Below are positions 1-7,772 of a stretch of 13,017 nt of DNA, piece by piece. Below the pieces are notes generated by a model, which was given only the letters and a program-made list of their open reading frames with translations, did not search any database and was not told the DNA's origin. Numbering within the stretch: position 1 is the first letter of the stretch; each line of letters begins with the position of its first letter. The DNA comes from UMGS172 sp045647525. GTDB taxonomy: Bacteria; Bacillota; Clostridia; Oscillospirales; Acutalibacteraceae. The DNA lies in the NCBI GenBank assembly GCA_045647525.1, contig JAZRMK010000060.1:1-13017 (forward strand). Direction: 5' to 3'. Made by a program: the position numbers and the translations under genes.

Positions 1-111
1 AACAATATACAAATACACAGAATATTATAACATACTTGTTTTACAGAATAAAGTGTTTTTTTGTGTTTGTTGCAAGAAAGATGCTAAAAGAGTCAACTTG
101 TGGCAAAAACA

Positions 112-140
112 TTGACAAACATTATGAAAATACTTATTAT
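112..140 (+). promoter_or_regulatory. Sigma-A-type promoter for the CNNM/CBS gene
   Basis: A perfect -35 hexamer TTGACA (112-117) is followed by a 17-base spacer and TATTAT (135-140), five of six matches to the -10 consensus. Transcription would begin near 147. This promoter lies inside the upstream extension of the reading frame that begins at 36, so it argues that the gene starts at 192 and that the open stretch from 36 to 191 is not translated. Confidence 0.75.
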
Positions 141-191
141 ATACTTGAATACGCTATGTATTTATATTACTTTCGATTGGAGTTTTTTAGT

Positions 192-1517
192 ATGGTTGAC
201 CCTCTGTGTTGGTTAGCGATCGTTACTGTTGCAATATTCACCTTTCTTATAAAATTGGGCGAATCTGCCGTCGAAGAGGTTAATGAAAAGAAGGTGCGCG
301 AGGCCGCAGAAGACGGTGACAAAAAGTCTGTCCGTCTTGTAAAGATTCTTGACAGGAAAGCGCCTTTAAAGGACACTGCCTCGGTCTGTACAGTATTTTC
401 GGGTTCGGTTATCACGTTGGCTTCCATTGTGCTTTTCACAAGTGTTGTTTGTAACGCATTGGGTGATGCTATCGGCAACACGCTCATTCTTATGGGCGCC
501 TCTTTGCTGATTCCTGCTCTTGCGGCAGCATTTGCTTTTTCGACTCTCTGTGTACTTCTCCCCTCTAAAATAGGTGCACAACGTGCCGAAACACTAGCGC
601 CTGCCCTTTCGGGAGTTATTGTATTCATTAAAATTCTTTTCTGGCCGTTGAAAGCTCCTGTTTCTCTGTTTTCGAAATTGCTTGTGCTTATCGTCGGTGC
701 CGACCCGCACTACGAGGAAAACGCCGTCACCGAGGACGAAATCATCTCTATCGTTGACCAAGGTGAAGAAGAGGGCGTTATTGAGGAAAGTCAGAAGGAA
801 ATGATAATGAGTATTTTCGAATTTGACGACCTCACCGCAGGTGACGTTATGACCCACCGTACCGATATCGAGTCTGTGGAAAGTTCATCGACCGTTGCCG
901 AAATAATAGAAAAAGCCATTGACGAGGGTTATTCAAGAATGCCGGTCTACGAAGACGACATCGACGACATCAAGGGCATTCTTTATGTAAAAGACCTTTT
1001 AAAATATGTCGGAACCGAAGTTTCAACCGAGATAAAAGCGGCCGATCTGATGCGTGAAGCATACTTTATCCCCGAGTCAAAAAAATGCCGCGATATATTT
1101 GCTGAAATGACCGAAAAGCACTTGCAGATGGTCATTGTTTCGGACGAATACGGCGGTGTTGCCGGTATCGTCACCATTGAGGACCTTATCGAATCGATTA
1201 TGGGCAACATCCAAGACGAGTTTGACGACGAAGAGGAAGAAATCGAGCAGATCTCCGAAAACATCTTCACCATTGACGGCACTTCCGATATCGGTGAAGT
1301 TGAAGAACTTTTGGACATTGAGTTCCCCGAGGGTGAATATGAAACCGTTGCGGGATACATAATGTCGGTTCTCGGCAAAGTCCCAGATGCAGATGAACAC
1401 CCCGTCATCGAGTACGGCGGTTTCGGTTTTATGGTTGCCGAAATGGATGAACGACGTATCGCACGTGTTATTGCCGAACGCCTGCCCGAAGAAGAACATT
1501 CAGAAACCGAAGAATAA
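192..1517 (+). CDS. CNNM/CorC (HlyC-like) membrane protein with CBS pair
   Basis: A 441-residue integral membrane protein of the CNNM/CorC family, often annotated as hemolysin-like and linked in characterised members to Mg2+ or Co2+ efflux. Hydrophobic segments lie at about residues 4-20, 68-90, 97-122 and 138-168 (DUF21-like region). A cytoplasmic part follows, beginning with the hallmark stretch around 182-226 (IISIVDQGEEEGVIEE, then the GDVM motif at 217-220). CBS domains span about 215-275 and 283-340, with YSRMPVYE at 247-254 and DEYGGVAGIVTIEDL at 318-332. An acidic linker leads to a CorC_HlyC domain from about 355 to 432. The frame is open back to 36, but I chose ATG 192: GGAG at 179-182 lies nine bases upstream and the promoter lies inside the longer version. 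The N-terminus is divergent from the family's usual FFSGSETA-type motif. The family is clear; the ion transported cannot be read from sequence. Confidence 0.9.
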   Translation: MVDPLCWLAIVTVAIFTFLIKLGESAVEEVNEKKVREAAEDGDKKSVRLVKILDRKAPLKDTASVCTVFSGSVITLASIVLFTSVVCNALGDAIGNTLILMGASLLIPALAAAFAFSTLCVLLPSKIGAQRAETLAPALSGVIVFIKILFWPLKAPVSLFSKLLVLIVGADPHYEENAVTEDEIISIVDQGEEEGVIEESQKEMIMSIFEFDDLTAGDVMTHRTDIESVESSSTVAEIIEKAIDEGYSRMPVYEDDIDDIKGILYVKDLLKYVGTEVSTEIKAADLMREAYFIPESKKCRDIFAEMTEKHLQMVIVSDEYGGVAGIVTIEDLIESIMGNIQDEFDDEEEEIEQISENIFTIDGTSDIGEVEELLDIEFPEGEYETVAGYIMSVLGKVPDADEHPVIEYGGFGFMVAEMDERRIARVIAERLPEEEHSETEE

Positions 1518-1527
1518 TCCTAATTTA

Positions 1528-1575
1528 AAAACCCGCTTTCCGTTGGAAAGCGGGTTTTGTTTTATTATTTTTTAT
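1528..1575. terminator. Bidirectional intrinsic terminator between CNNM gene and argF
   Basis: A perfect 14-base-pair stem (1528-1541 with 1545-1558, core CCCGCTTTCC/GGAAAGCGGG) closes a three-base loop. It is followed on the plus strand by TTTTGTTTTATTATTTTTT and preceded by TAATTTAAAA, which gives a U-rich tail on the minus strand. It begins ten bases after the CNNM stop, and argF ends at 1565, so it can serve both converging transcripts. Confidence 0.9.
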
Positions 1576-2476
1576 CACCCATTGTGAGTACAAGTACTGC
1601 TTTTTGAGCGTGCAGGCGGTTCTCAGCTTCGTCGAAGATTTCGGCTGCATGCTTTTCAAAGGTTTCGGCGGTGATTTCCTCGCCTCTGTGTGCCGGCAAG
1701 CAATGAAGGACCATCGCGTCGGGCTTGGCTAATGCCATAAACTCCTCGTTTATCTGGAAGTTCTTGAACGCCTTTTCGCGAACTGCCTTCTCGTCCTCCT
1801 GTCCCATTGATGCCCAAACGTCAGTTACGACAACGTCGGCGTCTTTAACGCATGCCTCGATATCACTGCAACAGGTAAATGTGCCGTTTTCGCTTGCCCA
1901 TTTACAGATATCAGCATCGGGCTTGTAATCATCAGGGCAGGCAACTGCCATTTCCATACCGGTTTTGATAGCACCGACTATCAACGAGTTTGCCATATTG
2001 TTGCCGTCACCGATAAATGTCATTTTAAGACCTGCCAACGAGCCTTTATGCTCTCTGATGGTCATAAGATCGGCCAACACCTGACAGGGATGACAGTAAT
2101 CGGTAAGTCCGTTGATAATAGGGATAGAACCGTACTCAGCCAGAGCCTCAACCTCGCTTTGCTCAAAAGTACGGATCATAATGCCGTCAAGATAGCGGGA
2201 AAGAACACGTGCAGTGTCCTCAATGGGCTCACCACGTCCGATTTGAAGGTCACGAGAACTTAAAAACAACGCCTGACCGCCCAAATGGAACATGCCTGTT
2301 TCAAACGAAACTCGGGTTCTGGTCGATGACTTCTGGAAAATCATACCCAAAGTCTTACCCTTCAAGTGATGATGTTCAATGCCGTGCTTCTGCTCGTATT
2401 TCAACTGATCGGCAAGATTTAAAATCTCTTCGATTTCCTGTGGGGTCAAGTCCCCCAATTTCAAAAGATGTTTCAT
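1565..2476 (-). CDS. argF: Ornithine carbamoyltransferase
   Basis: A 303-residue enzyme that joins carbamoyl phosphate to ornithine to form citrulline in the cytoplasm. The carbamoyl-phosphate site STRTR is at 51-55, HPCQ at 129-132, the nucleotide-like fold segment FIGDGNNMANS at 154-164, the ornithine-binding DVWASMG at 219-225, and HCLP with the active-site cysteine at 258-261. Length is normal. The start is ATG 2476-2474, which overlaps the argD stop in an ATGA arrangement. AAAGGAG (2494-2488) lies eleven bases upstream. An in-frame GTG at 2488 would use a base of that ribosome binding site, so I rejected it. This is the last gene of the operon, ending at the shared terminator. The SMG plus HCLP combination and the arg context favour an anabolic ornithine enzyme over other transcarbamylases. 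Confidence 0.96.
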   Translation of the reverse strand: MKHLLKLGDLTPQEIEEILNLADQLKYEQKHGIEHHHLKGKTLGMIFQKSSTRTRVSFETGMFHLGGQALFLSSRDLQIGRGEPIEDTARVLSRYLDGIMIRTFEQSEVEALAEYGSIPIINGLTDYCHPCQVLADLMTIREHKGSLAGLKMTFIGDGNNMANSLIVGAIKTGMEMAVACPDDYKPDADICKWASENGTFTCCSDIEACVKDADVVVTDVWASMGQEDEKAVREKAFKNFQINEEFMALAKPDAMVLHCLPAHRGEEITAETFEKHAAEIFDEAENRLHAQKAVLVLTMGDKK

Positions 2477-3636
2477 TTTTCCAAGCACTCCTTTAAAATA
2501 TTCAATGCTTTATCTATCTGACAATATGTGATATTAAGCGGAGGAACCATTCTCAACTTTGTTTTGGCGGTGAGTATCAAAACGCCTTTTTTAAGACATT
2601 CGTTAGCGATAGCCTTTGCGTCGCCGTCAATTTCAATGCCAAGCATAAGTCCCATTCCTGAAACCGATTTAACACGCTTGAATGATTCGAGTTTTTCTAT
2701 TATATATTGGCTCTTTTCGTTGACCTCTTTTAGAAGCTTGTCGTCGATTCGATCAACTATCGAAATTGCGCCCGCACAAGCAACGGGGTTGCCGCCGAAG
2801 GTCGAGCCGTGGTCGCCGAATGACAACGTGTTTTCAACCCTTTCACCCAGAAGAGTTGCGCCCAACGGAAGTCCGCCGCCCAAACCCTTTGCGGTTGAAA
2901 CGATATCGGGCTTTAAGTCAAAGTGCTCGAAAGCGAAATACTTACCTGTTCTTCCGTTTCCGGTCTGAACCTCGTCGACAACAATAAGAAAGCCCTGCTT
3001 TTCGGACAATTCCTTAATGCAATCAACAAACTCCTTATTTAAAGGGTTAACTCCGCCTTCTCCCTGCACCATTTCTATCATTACTGCGGCAGTTTTCGAA
3101 CTGACCAACGATTTCAATTCATCACAGTTATTAGCTTCGCAGTATTTGAAGCCTTCGGGGAAAGGACCGAAGTCTTTATGGAAAACATCCTGTCCCGTTG
3201 CCTTCAACGTTGCGATCGTACGGCCGTGGAAACTGTTTTTAAGGGTAATTATTTCACCCTCAGCTCCGCCGTGATTATCGGCATAATACTTTCTTGCAAC
3301 CTTTATTGCACACTCGTTTGCCTCGGCACCGGAGTTGCCGAAAAAGACCTTTTTTAAACCCGAAATATTACAGAGTTTTTCAGCCAAAAGTGCGCACGGT
3401 TCGGTATAGTAAAGATTGGAAGTATGTTGAACTTTGGAAAGTTGCTCGGTAACGGCCTTTATCCATTCGCCGTCTGCGGCACCGAATGTATTAACCGCGA
3501 TACCTGCTCCGAGGTCGATATACTCCTTGCCGTCTGCGTCACAAAGAACTGCTCCGTGACCAGAAACCAATTCAACGTCAAAACGTCCGTAGGTGGAAGC
3601 TACGAACGCCTTGTCTTTTTCTTTGATAATTCCCAT
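2473..3636 (-). CDS. argD: Acetylornithine aminotransferase
   Basis: A 387-residue class III PLP-dependent aminotransferase that converts N-acetylglutamate semialdehyde to N-acetylornithine with glutamate as amino donor. NSGAEANE (101-108) and FHGRT (136-140) form part of the cofactor pocket. DEVQTGNGRTG (221-231) gives the PLP-contacting aspartate, STAKGLGGG (247-255) places the Schiff-base lysine at 250, and HGSTFGGNPVA (277-287) follows. The frame is open to an ATG at 3672, but that lies inside argB with no ribosome binding site. ATG 3636 has GGGTGA just upstream and sits four bases after the argB stop. The related ornithine and succinylornithine aminotransferases look similar; position between argB and argF makes argD by far the likeliest. 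No missing residue is evident. Confidence 0.96.
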   Translation of the reverse strand: MGIIKEKDKAFVASTYGRFDVELVSGHGAVLCDADGKEYIDLGAGIAVNTFGAADGEWIKAVTEQLSKVQHTSNLYYTEPCALLAEKLCNISGLKKVFFGNSGAEANECAIKVARKYYADNHGGAEGEIITLKNSFHGRTIATLKATGQDVFHKDFGPFPEGFKYCEANNCDELKSLVSSKTAAVMIEMVQGEGGVNPLNKEFVDCIKELSEKQGFLIVVDEVQTGNGRTGKYFAFEHFDLKPDIVSTAKGLGGGLPLGATLLGERVENTLSFGDHGSTFGGNPVACAGAISIVDRIDDKLLKEVNEKSQYIIEKLESFKRVKSVSGMGLMLGIEIDGDAKAIANECLKKGVLILTAKTKLRMVPPLNITYCQIDKALNILKECLEK

Positions 3637-3640
3637 TTTA

Positions 3641-4495
3641 TCACCCAACAAACATTGTGCCGATACCTTCATCGGTCAAGGTTTCAATCAATATAGAATG
3701 CGGAATTCTTCCGTCAATGATAAATACCTTCTGTACTCCCTGACGAATTGCCTCAATGCAGCACTCGACCTTGGGAATCATACCGCCGCTGATAACACCG
3801 TCACGGATAAGTACGCCTGCTTCACTGACATTGACCTTGCTGATAAGCGACTCAGGGTCATCCTTATCCCTCATGATGCCGTCGATATCAGTCATGGAAA
3901 TGAAACTTTCGGCTTTAAGATTGCCTGCTATCTGTGCTGCTGCGGTGTCGGCATTGATATTATAAACATTTCCTTCGTTATCGCAACCGACGGTTGAAAT
4001 TACGGGGATATAGCCCTTTTCAAGCACGTCCAGAATGGGTTGTGTGTTAACATCGGTAATCTCACCGACATAACCCAATTCGGAATCAAGAACCTTGGCA
4101 TCGATCATATGTCCGTCAATACCGCAAAGACCTATTGCCTTACCGCCCGTTGTCTGCAAAAGGTTTACCAAGTCCTTATTGGTCTTACCTGCAAGCACCA
4201 TCTGTGCGATTTCGACAGTCTCCTTGTCGGTCACACGGAGTCCGTTTTTAAAGACCGATTCCTTGCCGATCTTTTTAAGCATTCCCGAGATTTCGGGACC
4301 GCCGCCGTGAACAAGAACGACCTTTATTCCGATAAGCTGCATCAAAACGATATCGTGCATAACTGCCGATTTGAGTTCGCCGTTTATCATAGCATTGCCG
4401 CCGTATTTGATGACAACTATCTTGCCGTTGTATTTTTGAATATACGGCAGAGCGTGAACAAGAACCTCTGCGCGTTCTGCGTTAGAAATTTTCAT
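3641..4495 (-). CDS. argB: Acetylglutamate kinase, arginine-sensitive type
   Basis: A 284-residue kinase that phosphorylates N-acetylglutamate, the committed step of the pathway. VVIKYGGNAM (27-36) carries the catalytic lysine at 30, VHGGGPEI (62-69) the glycine-rich loop, NINADTAAAQIA (179-190) substrate-binding residues, and SGGMIPK (236-242) the second conserved lysine. About 25 residues precede the catalytic core, including ALPYIQKYNGK. This matches the N-terminal helix of hexameric arginine-inhibited enzymes (Thermotoga and Pseudomonas types) and is absent from the short insensitive E. coli type, so feedback inhibition by arginine is inferred. The start is ATG 4495, with GGAAGGGAAG upstream and 17 bases after the argJ stop; a TTG at 4516 overlapping argJ was rejected. 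Confidence 0.96.
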   Translation of the reverse strand: MKISNAERAEVLVHALPYIQKYNGKIVVIKYGGNAMINGELKSAVMHDIVLMQLIGIKVVLVHGGGPEISGMLKKIGKESVFKNGLRVTDKETVEIAQMVLAGKTNKDLVNLLQTTGGKAIGLCGIDGHMIDAKVLDSELGYVGEITDVNTQPILDVLEKGYIPVISTVGCDNEGNVYNINADTAAAQIAGNLKAESFISMTDIDGIMRDKDDPESLISKVNVSEAGVLIRDGVISGGMIPKVECCIEAIRQGVQKVFIIDGRIPHSILIETLTDEGIGTMFVG

Positions 4496-4512
4496 ATTTC
4501 TTCCCTTCCAAA

Positions 4513-5730
4513 TCAAGTGCGATAATCGCCGTTGATTTTTACGTAATCATAGGTCAAATCGCAGCCCCAGGCGGTAGCGCTCGACTCGCCTGCGTTGAGA
4601 TTTATATTGATATCGATTTCCGACTCCAAAAGAATCTTTTTTGCGATTTCTTCGCTGAAATCAACGCCTGCTCCGTTTTTGCAAACTGCTATTTCGCCCA
4701 TGCCGGACGCAAACGAAACATCGATCTTATCAACGTCCAACTCAGCACCGCTATAACCGATGGCACACAAGACTCTTCCCCAGTTGGCGTCTGCGCCGAA
4801 CATTGCGGCTTTAAGAAGGGACGAACAAGCAACAGATTTAGCAACCATTTTTGCGGTAGCGATGCTGTCGGCACCGTCAACCTTTACTGTCAAAAGCTTG
4901 GAAGCACCTTCGCCGTCCTTTGCAATCATTTTGCAAAGATATGATGTTACTGCAAAAAGTGCCTTTTTAAACTCTTTGAATTCGGCACTGTTTATATCAT
5001 CGATCATCTTGTTTTCAGCCATACCGTTAGCCATTACACAGCACATATCATTGGTTGAAGTATCGCCGTCAACGCTTACCATATTAAATGAATCCTTGAC
5101 GTCTTCGCTTACCGCATACTGCAAAGCCTCTTTTGAAATGCATACGTCACTGGTCACGAAAACAAGCATCGTTGCCATATTGGGATGAATCATACCCGAA
5201 CCCTTGGCAATACCGCCAATGCGGCACTTTTTGCCGTCAAGCACAAATTCAAAGGCTATTTCCTTGGCAATGGTATCGGTGGTCATAATGCCTTCTGCGG
5301 CAAGGCTGCCGCCGTCTTCCGACAAGCTCTCGGTCAACGAGGGCATACCGTCAGCAATAGGGGTAATATCCAACGGCTGACCGATAACGCCGGTAGAGGC
5401 TACTATAACGTCCTCAGCCTTAATATCGGTATACTTTTCTACCAAAGCACACATCTGCTCGGCAATTTCAATACCATTTGCGTTGCAGGTATTTGCATTT
5501 CCGCTATTACATATAATTGCCTGCGCAAATCCGTCTGCAATATTTGACTTTGTGACTTTAAGCGGAGCACCTTTAACAAGATTAGTGGTGTAAACTGCGG
5601 CTGCGGTCGCCTTTTTATCACTGACTATCAGCGACAAATCGCGTTTTAACTTATTTTTTCTGATGCCACAATGAACACCTGATGCTTTATATCCCTTTGC
5701 GGCACAAACACCGCCGTCGATTTTAATCAT
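4513..5730 (-). CDS. argJ: Bifunctional glutamate/ornithine acetyltransferase
   Basis: A 405-residue ArgJ that moves the acetyl group from N-acetylornithine to glutamate, releasing ornithine and regenerating N-acetylglutamate. Many members also use acetyl-CoA. The precursor cleaves itself into two chains: KGSGMIHPNMAT (176-187) followed by MLVF places the nucleophilic threonine at 187, the new N-terminus of the beta chain. CNSGNAN (74-80) and ASTGVIGQPL (111-120, region of the oxyanion hole) are family hallmarks, and the C-terminus ends near WGCDLTYDYVKINGDYRT. GGAGGAGA lies just upstream of ATG 5730, and the gene follows argC by 15 bases. Whether it is bifunctional or transfers only from acetylornithine cannot be decided from sequence. 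With ArgJ present, ArgA and ArgE are not needed for flux, matching their absence from this cluster. Confidence 0.96.
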   Translation of the reverse strand: MIKIDGGVCAAKGYKASGVHCGIRKNKLKRDLSLIVSDKKATAAAVYTTNLVKGAPLKVTKSNIADGFAQAIICNSGNANTCNANGIEIAEQMCALVEKYTDIKAEDVIVASTGVIGQPLDITPIADGMPSLTESLSEDGGSLAAEGIMTTDTIAKEIAFEFVLDGKKCRIGGIAKGSGMIHPNMATMLVFVTSDVCISKEALQYAVSEDVKDSFNMVSVDGDTSTNDMCCVMANGMAENKMIDDINSAEFKEFKKALFAVTSYLCKMIAKDGEGASKLLTVKVDGADSIATAKMVAKSVACSSLLKAAMFGADANWGRVLCAIGYSGAELDVDKIDVSFASGMGEIAVCKNGAGVDFSEEIAKKILLESEIDININLNAGESSATAWGCDLTYDYVKINGDYRT

Positions 5731-5745
5731 TCTATCTCCTCCGAA

Positions 5746-6678
5746 TTAAATATCAAGGCCTTCCGTTTCTGAGAAGCCTAGCATTATATTCATACATTCA
5801 ACCGCCGCACCCGACGAGCCTTTTCCAAGATTATCAAATCTTGCCGACACGGTGAAACGTTCTTCGTTACCGTTGACAAAAATCTGCATCTTGTCGTTGC
5901 CTGAAAGATTATTGGAACCGAGCATCGCGCCTGCATTTTCGCCGCTTATATCCGAAACATCAACAAACGCTTTGTTTGAATACTTCTTTAAATATGTTTC
6001 CTTTACTGCCTCGATTCCACCCTTGACGTTGGCACTGAAAAACGGCACTGTAACCAACATACCGCTGTAAAAATCGTCAACAATGGGTGAAAAAATCGGT
6101 TTATTGGTAAGACCTGTTATAGCCGACATTTCTTTTAAATGCTTGTGCTGCTGCGACAATGCATAGATTCTGGCACTGTAAAGTTCATCGGTCTTTTCGT
6201 TCTCATATTCGGCTATCATCTTCTTTCCGCCGCCGCTATAACCCGTGAGCGAAAAGCAGGAAAGTAACGCATCTTTATCAATTACACCTGCTTCAATAAG
6301 CGGTGCTACTAAGGCCACAAAACCGCTTGCGTGACAACCGGGAACGGCAACTCTTTTAGCAGTGGGTAATTTTTCTTGAATACTATCGAAAAGTTCGGGG
6401 AATCCATAAACCCATTCACTGTCGGTTCTGTGCGCCGTCGATGTATCAATAACACGAACATCAGGATTCTCTATCATAGAAACCGCTTCAATAGCTGCAG
6501 CATCGGGCAGGCAGAGAAACGCAACATCGCAGGAATTAAGATACTTCTTTCGCTCGGAAGGGTCTTTTCGCAATTCTTCGGGAATGAGCATAAGTTCGAT
6601 ATCTTTTCTGCCACTCAAACGTTCAACAATGCGAAGTCCTGTTGTACCCTCTCTTCCGTCAACGAAAACCTTAAACAT
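5746..6678 (-). CDS. argC: N-acetyl-gamma-glutamyl-phosphate reductase, type 2
   Basis: A 310-residue NADPH-dependent reductase that makes N-acetylglutamate semialdehyde from ArgB's product. VFVDGREGTTGLRI (4-17) is the nucleotide-binding start, and AVPGCHASG (111-119) contains the catalytic cysteine at 115. GYSGGGK (146-152) and DNLGKGSSGAA (282-292) follow. The short length and the VDGREGTTG and IDTSTAHR motifs match the type 2 ArgC form best known from alphaproteobacteria, rather than the roughly 345-residue type 1 of Bacillus. The start is ATG 6678 with AGGAGG seven bases upstream; an in-frame extension to 6726 runs back into the promoter and was rejected. It is the first gene of the operon, 15 bases before argJ. 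Confidence 0.95.
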   Translation of the reverse strand: MFKVFVDGREGTTGLRIVERLSGRKDIELMLIPEELRKDPSERKKYLNSCDVAFLCLPDAAAIEAVSMIENPDVRVIDTSTAHRTDSEWVYGFPELFDSIQEKLPTAKRVAVPGCHASGFVALVAPLIEAGVIDKDALLSCFSLTGYSGGGKKMIAEYENEKTDELYSARIYALSQQHKHLKEMSAITGLTNKPIFSPIVDDFYSGMLVTVPFFSANVKGGIEAVKETYLKKYSNKAFVDVSDISGENAGAMLGSNNLSGNDKMQIFVNGNEERFTVSARFDNLGKGSSGAAVECMNIMLGFSETEGLDI

Positions 6679-6715
6679 CTTAAATCCTCCTCTTAAAAAG
6701 CAATAATATTCTCTT

Positions 6716-6743
6716 ATTATACACATAATATGAATAAAATCAA
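6716..6743 (-). promoter_or_regulatory. Promoter of the argCJBDF operon
   Basis: Read on the minus strand, TTGATT (6743-6738) and a perfect TATAAT (6721-6716) are separated by 16 bases. Transcription would start near 6709, giving a leader of about 30 bases before argC. The spacer contains ATGAATAAAAT on the plus strand (6730-6740), which resembles one half of an ARG box, so a repressor could bind here. Confidence 0.65.
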
Positions 6744-6786
6744 GTCTTTTTTAAAAAAATATGTATAGTTTTTCAATATGCTCGAG

Positions 6787-6812
6787 TTTTTATGCAATTT
6801 TATGCATAAAAA
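6787..6812. promoter_or_regulatory. Candidate ARG box (ArgR operator) upstream of argC
   Basis: A perfect palindrome with ten-base arms (TTTTTATGCA/TGCATAAAAA) around a six-base A/T centre. Its central 18 bases, TATGCAATTTTATGCATA (6791-6808), have the size, symmetry and A/T centre of the ARG box. They match about seven of the ten most conserved positions, with TGCA half-sites in place of TGAA. It sits about 45 bases upstream of the argC -35 element, further than a classic blocking operator, so ArgR binding is inferred only. Confidence 0.45.
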
Positions 6813-6844
6813 TATATTCTTGCACGAAAATATGCAAGAATATA
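6808..6844 (-). terminator. Possible intrinsic terminator after the substrate-binding protein gene
   Basis: Perfect twelve-base arms TATATTCTTGCA (6813-6824) and TGCAAGAATATA (6833-6844) enclose an eight-base loop. On the minus strand the stem starts ten bases after the lipoprotein gene stop and is followed at once by TTTTTATGC, as expected for an intrinsic terminator. The stem has only three G-C pairs, so it may be weak. It also shares the TGCA half-sites of the adjacent palindrome and could instead be a second protein-binding site. Confidence 0.45.
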
Positions 6845-6854
6845 CATTTAAAAA

Positions 6855-7742
6855 TCATTCATCTATTGAACTTTCAGAAACAGTGCTTTCAAGCTCGTTC
6901 TGACTATTGCTGCCATCGGGTGCATCCGTCTTATCATCCGCGACATTGACCGCGCCGTTCATTTCGGTAATTATTTTAAACACGTCCGTGCCGAAGCGAA
7001 TACCGAAAACGTCAACCTCAAAAACCCGTCCACTCTTTACCGCCTTTATATTGGCAAGGTCGGTAGAATTGGAGATCGAATCCTTCAACCCACTTATACA
7101 GAAAATGACATCGGGATTAAGTTCTGCCAATTCACTGTCGGTGATAGCACCGCTTTCTCTTTCTGCGGCGGCATTACTATACCCCGCCTTCAAAAGTGCT
7201 TCTGCCTCGATTCCGTTAACCGCGCAAACACCATTTCCGGTTATCAACACGGCTGAAAGATTTGTACTTTTAAGGTTGTTTACCTCTTCTGACAGGCGCT
7301 TGTATGTATCACCCACACGTGATGCTCCGATCGTACCGTCAGCAACCTTGCTCAGAGTGTCCCAATACACCTTTACATCAGCCAGCGTTTTAGGCAACGC
7401 AACAGTTATGACCTTAGCATTCTTACCTGCCAAAATGGTGCTTTGCGCCGGATAAATTTCCTCATTGGTAAGAATTATACTTATTGCTGTATCACCGCCG
7501 GTAAGGTCACCGACACCCGTCAAAAACTGTGCTGAAACATCAACCGTAACACTGCCGTATCCTAACGAAACCATCGCCTCTTTAAGCGCAGCAGAGGTGA
7601 CGGCAATTTTTTGCGGCTTTTCATTTATCACAACGCCGCCCACGGTCACAGGAAAGCCATTTCTCTGATTCTTTCCATTCCCACACGATGAAAGTGTAAA
7701 CGCTAATATTAAAACACAAAGGAAGCTGAAAATTCTTCTCAT
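6855..7742 (-). CDS. Lipoprotein substrate-binding protein (BtuF/FhuD-like)
   Basis: A 295-residue predicted lipoprotein. A signal peptide (basic RR, then a hydrophobic core at about 4-16) ends in lipobox LSSC with cysteine 20. The body resembles the helical-backbone binding proteins of cobalamin and iron-siderophore importers (Peripla_BP_2-like): VTVGGVVINEKPQKIAV (32-48), ALKEAMVSLGYG (52-63), SELAELNPDVIFC (203-215), then AVKSGRVFEVD (234-244). The last 27 residues form a hydrophilic, acidic, serine-rich tail. ATG 7742 has GGAGG five bases upstream. No permease or ATPase gene is next to it, so the ligand is unknown and it may work with a transporter encoded elsewhere. It is codirectional with the arg operon but separated by 176 bases containing a likely terminator and a promoter, so cotranscription is not assumed. 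Confidence 0.75.
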   Translation of the reverse strand: MRRIFSFLCVLILAFTLSSCGNGKNQRNGFPVTVGGVVINEKPQKIAVTSAALKEAMVSLGYGSVTVDVSAQFLTGVGDLTGGDTAISIILTNEEIYPAQSTILAGKNAKVITVALPKTLADVKVYWDTLSKVADGTIGASRVGDTYKRLSEEVNNLKSTNLSAVLITGNGVCAVNGIEAEALLKAGYSNAAAERESGAITDSELAELNPDVIFCISGLKDSISNSTDLANIKAVKSGRVFEVDVFGIRFGTDVFKIITEMNGAVNVADDKTDAPDGSNSQNELESTVSESSIDE

Positions 7743-7772
7743 ATTTACCTCCGATAATTAAAGGTTATAATA

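Noticed and set aside
36..191. N-terminal extension of the CNNM/CBS protein from ATG 36
   Set aside because: A near-consensus promoter (112-140) lies inside it, the extension has no family-like sequence, and ATG 192 has a good ribosome binding site.
167..857. Antisense open frames opposite the CNNM gene, and similar long ones opposite the arg and nad genes
   Set aside because: They follow the codon bias of the genes on the other strand, lack ribosome binding sites and show no family pattern.
2477..2488. GTG start for argF at 2488
   Set aside because: The GTG uses the last base of the AAAGGAG ribosome binding site; ATG 2476 with the ATGA overlap fits better.
6679..6709. Riboswitch or T-box in the argC leader
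   Set aside because: The leader is only about 30 bases from the predicted start and holds just the ribosome binding site.
6679..6726. Longer argC start at 6726
   Set aside because: It runs through the predicted -10 and transcription start, while ATG 6678 has AGGAGG at a good distance.
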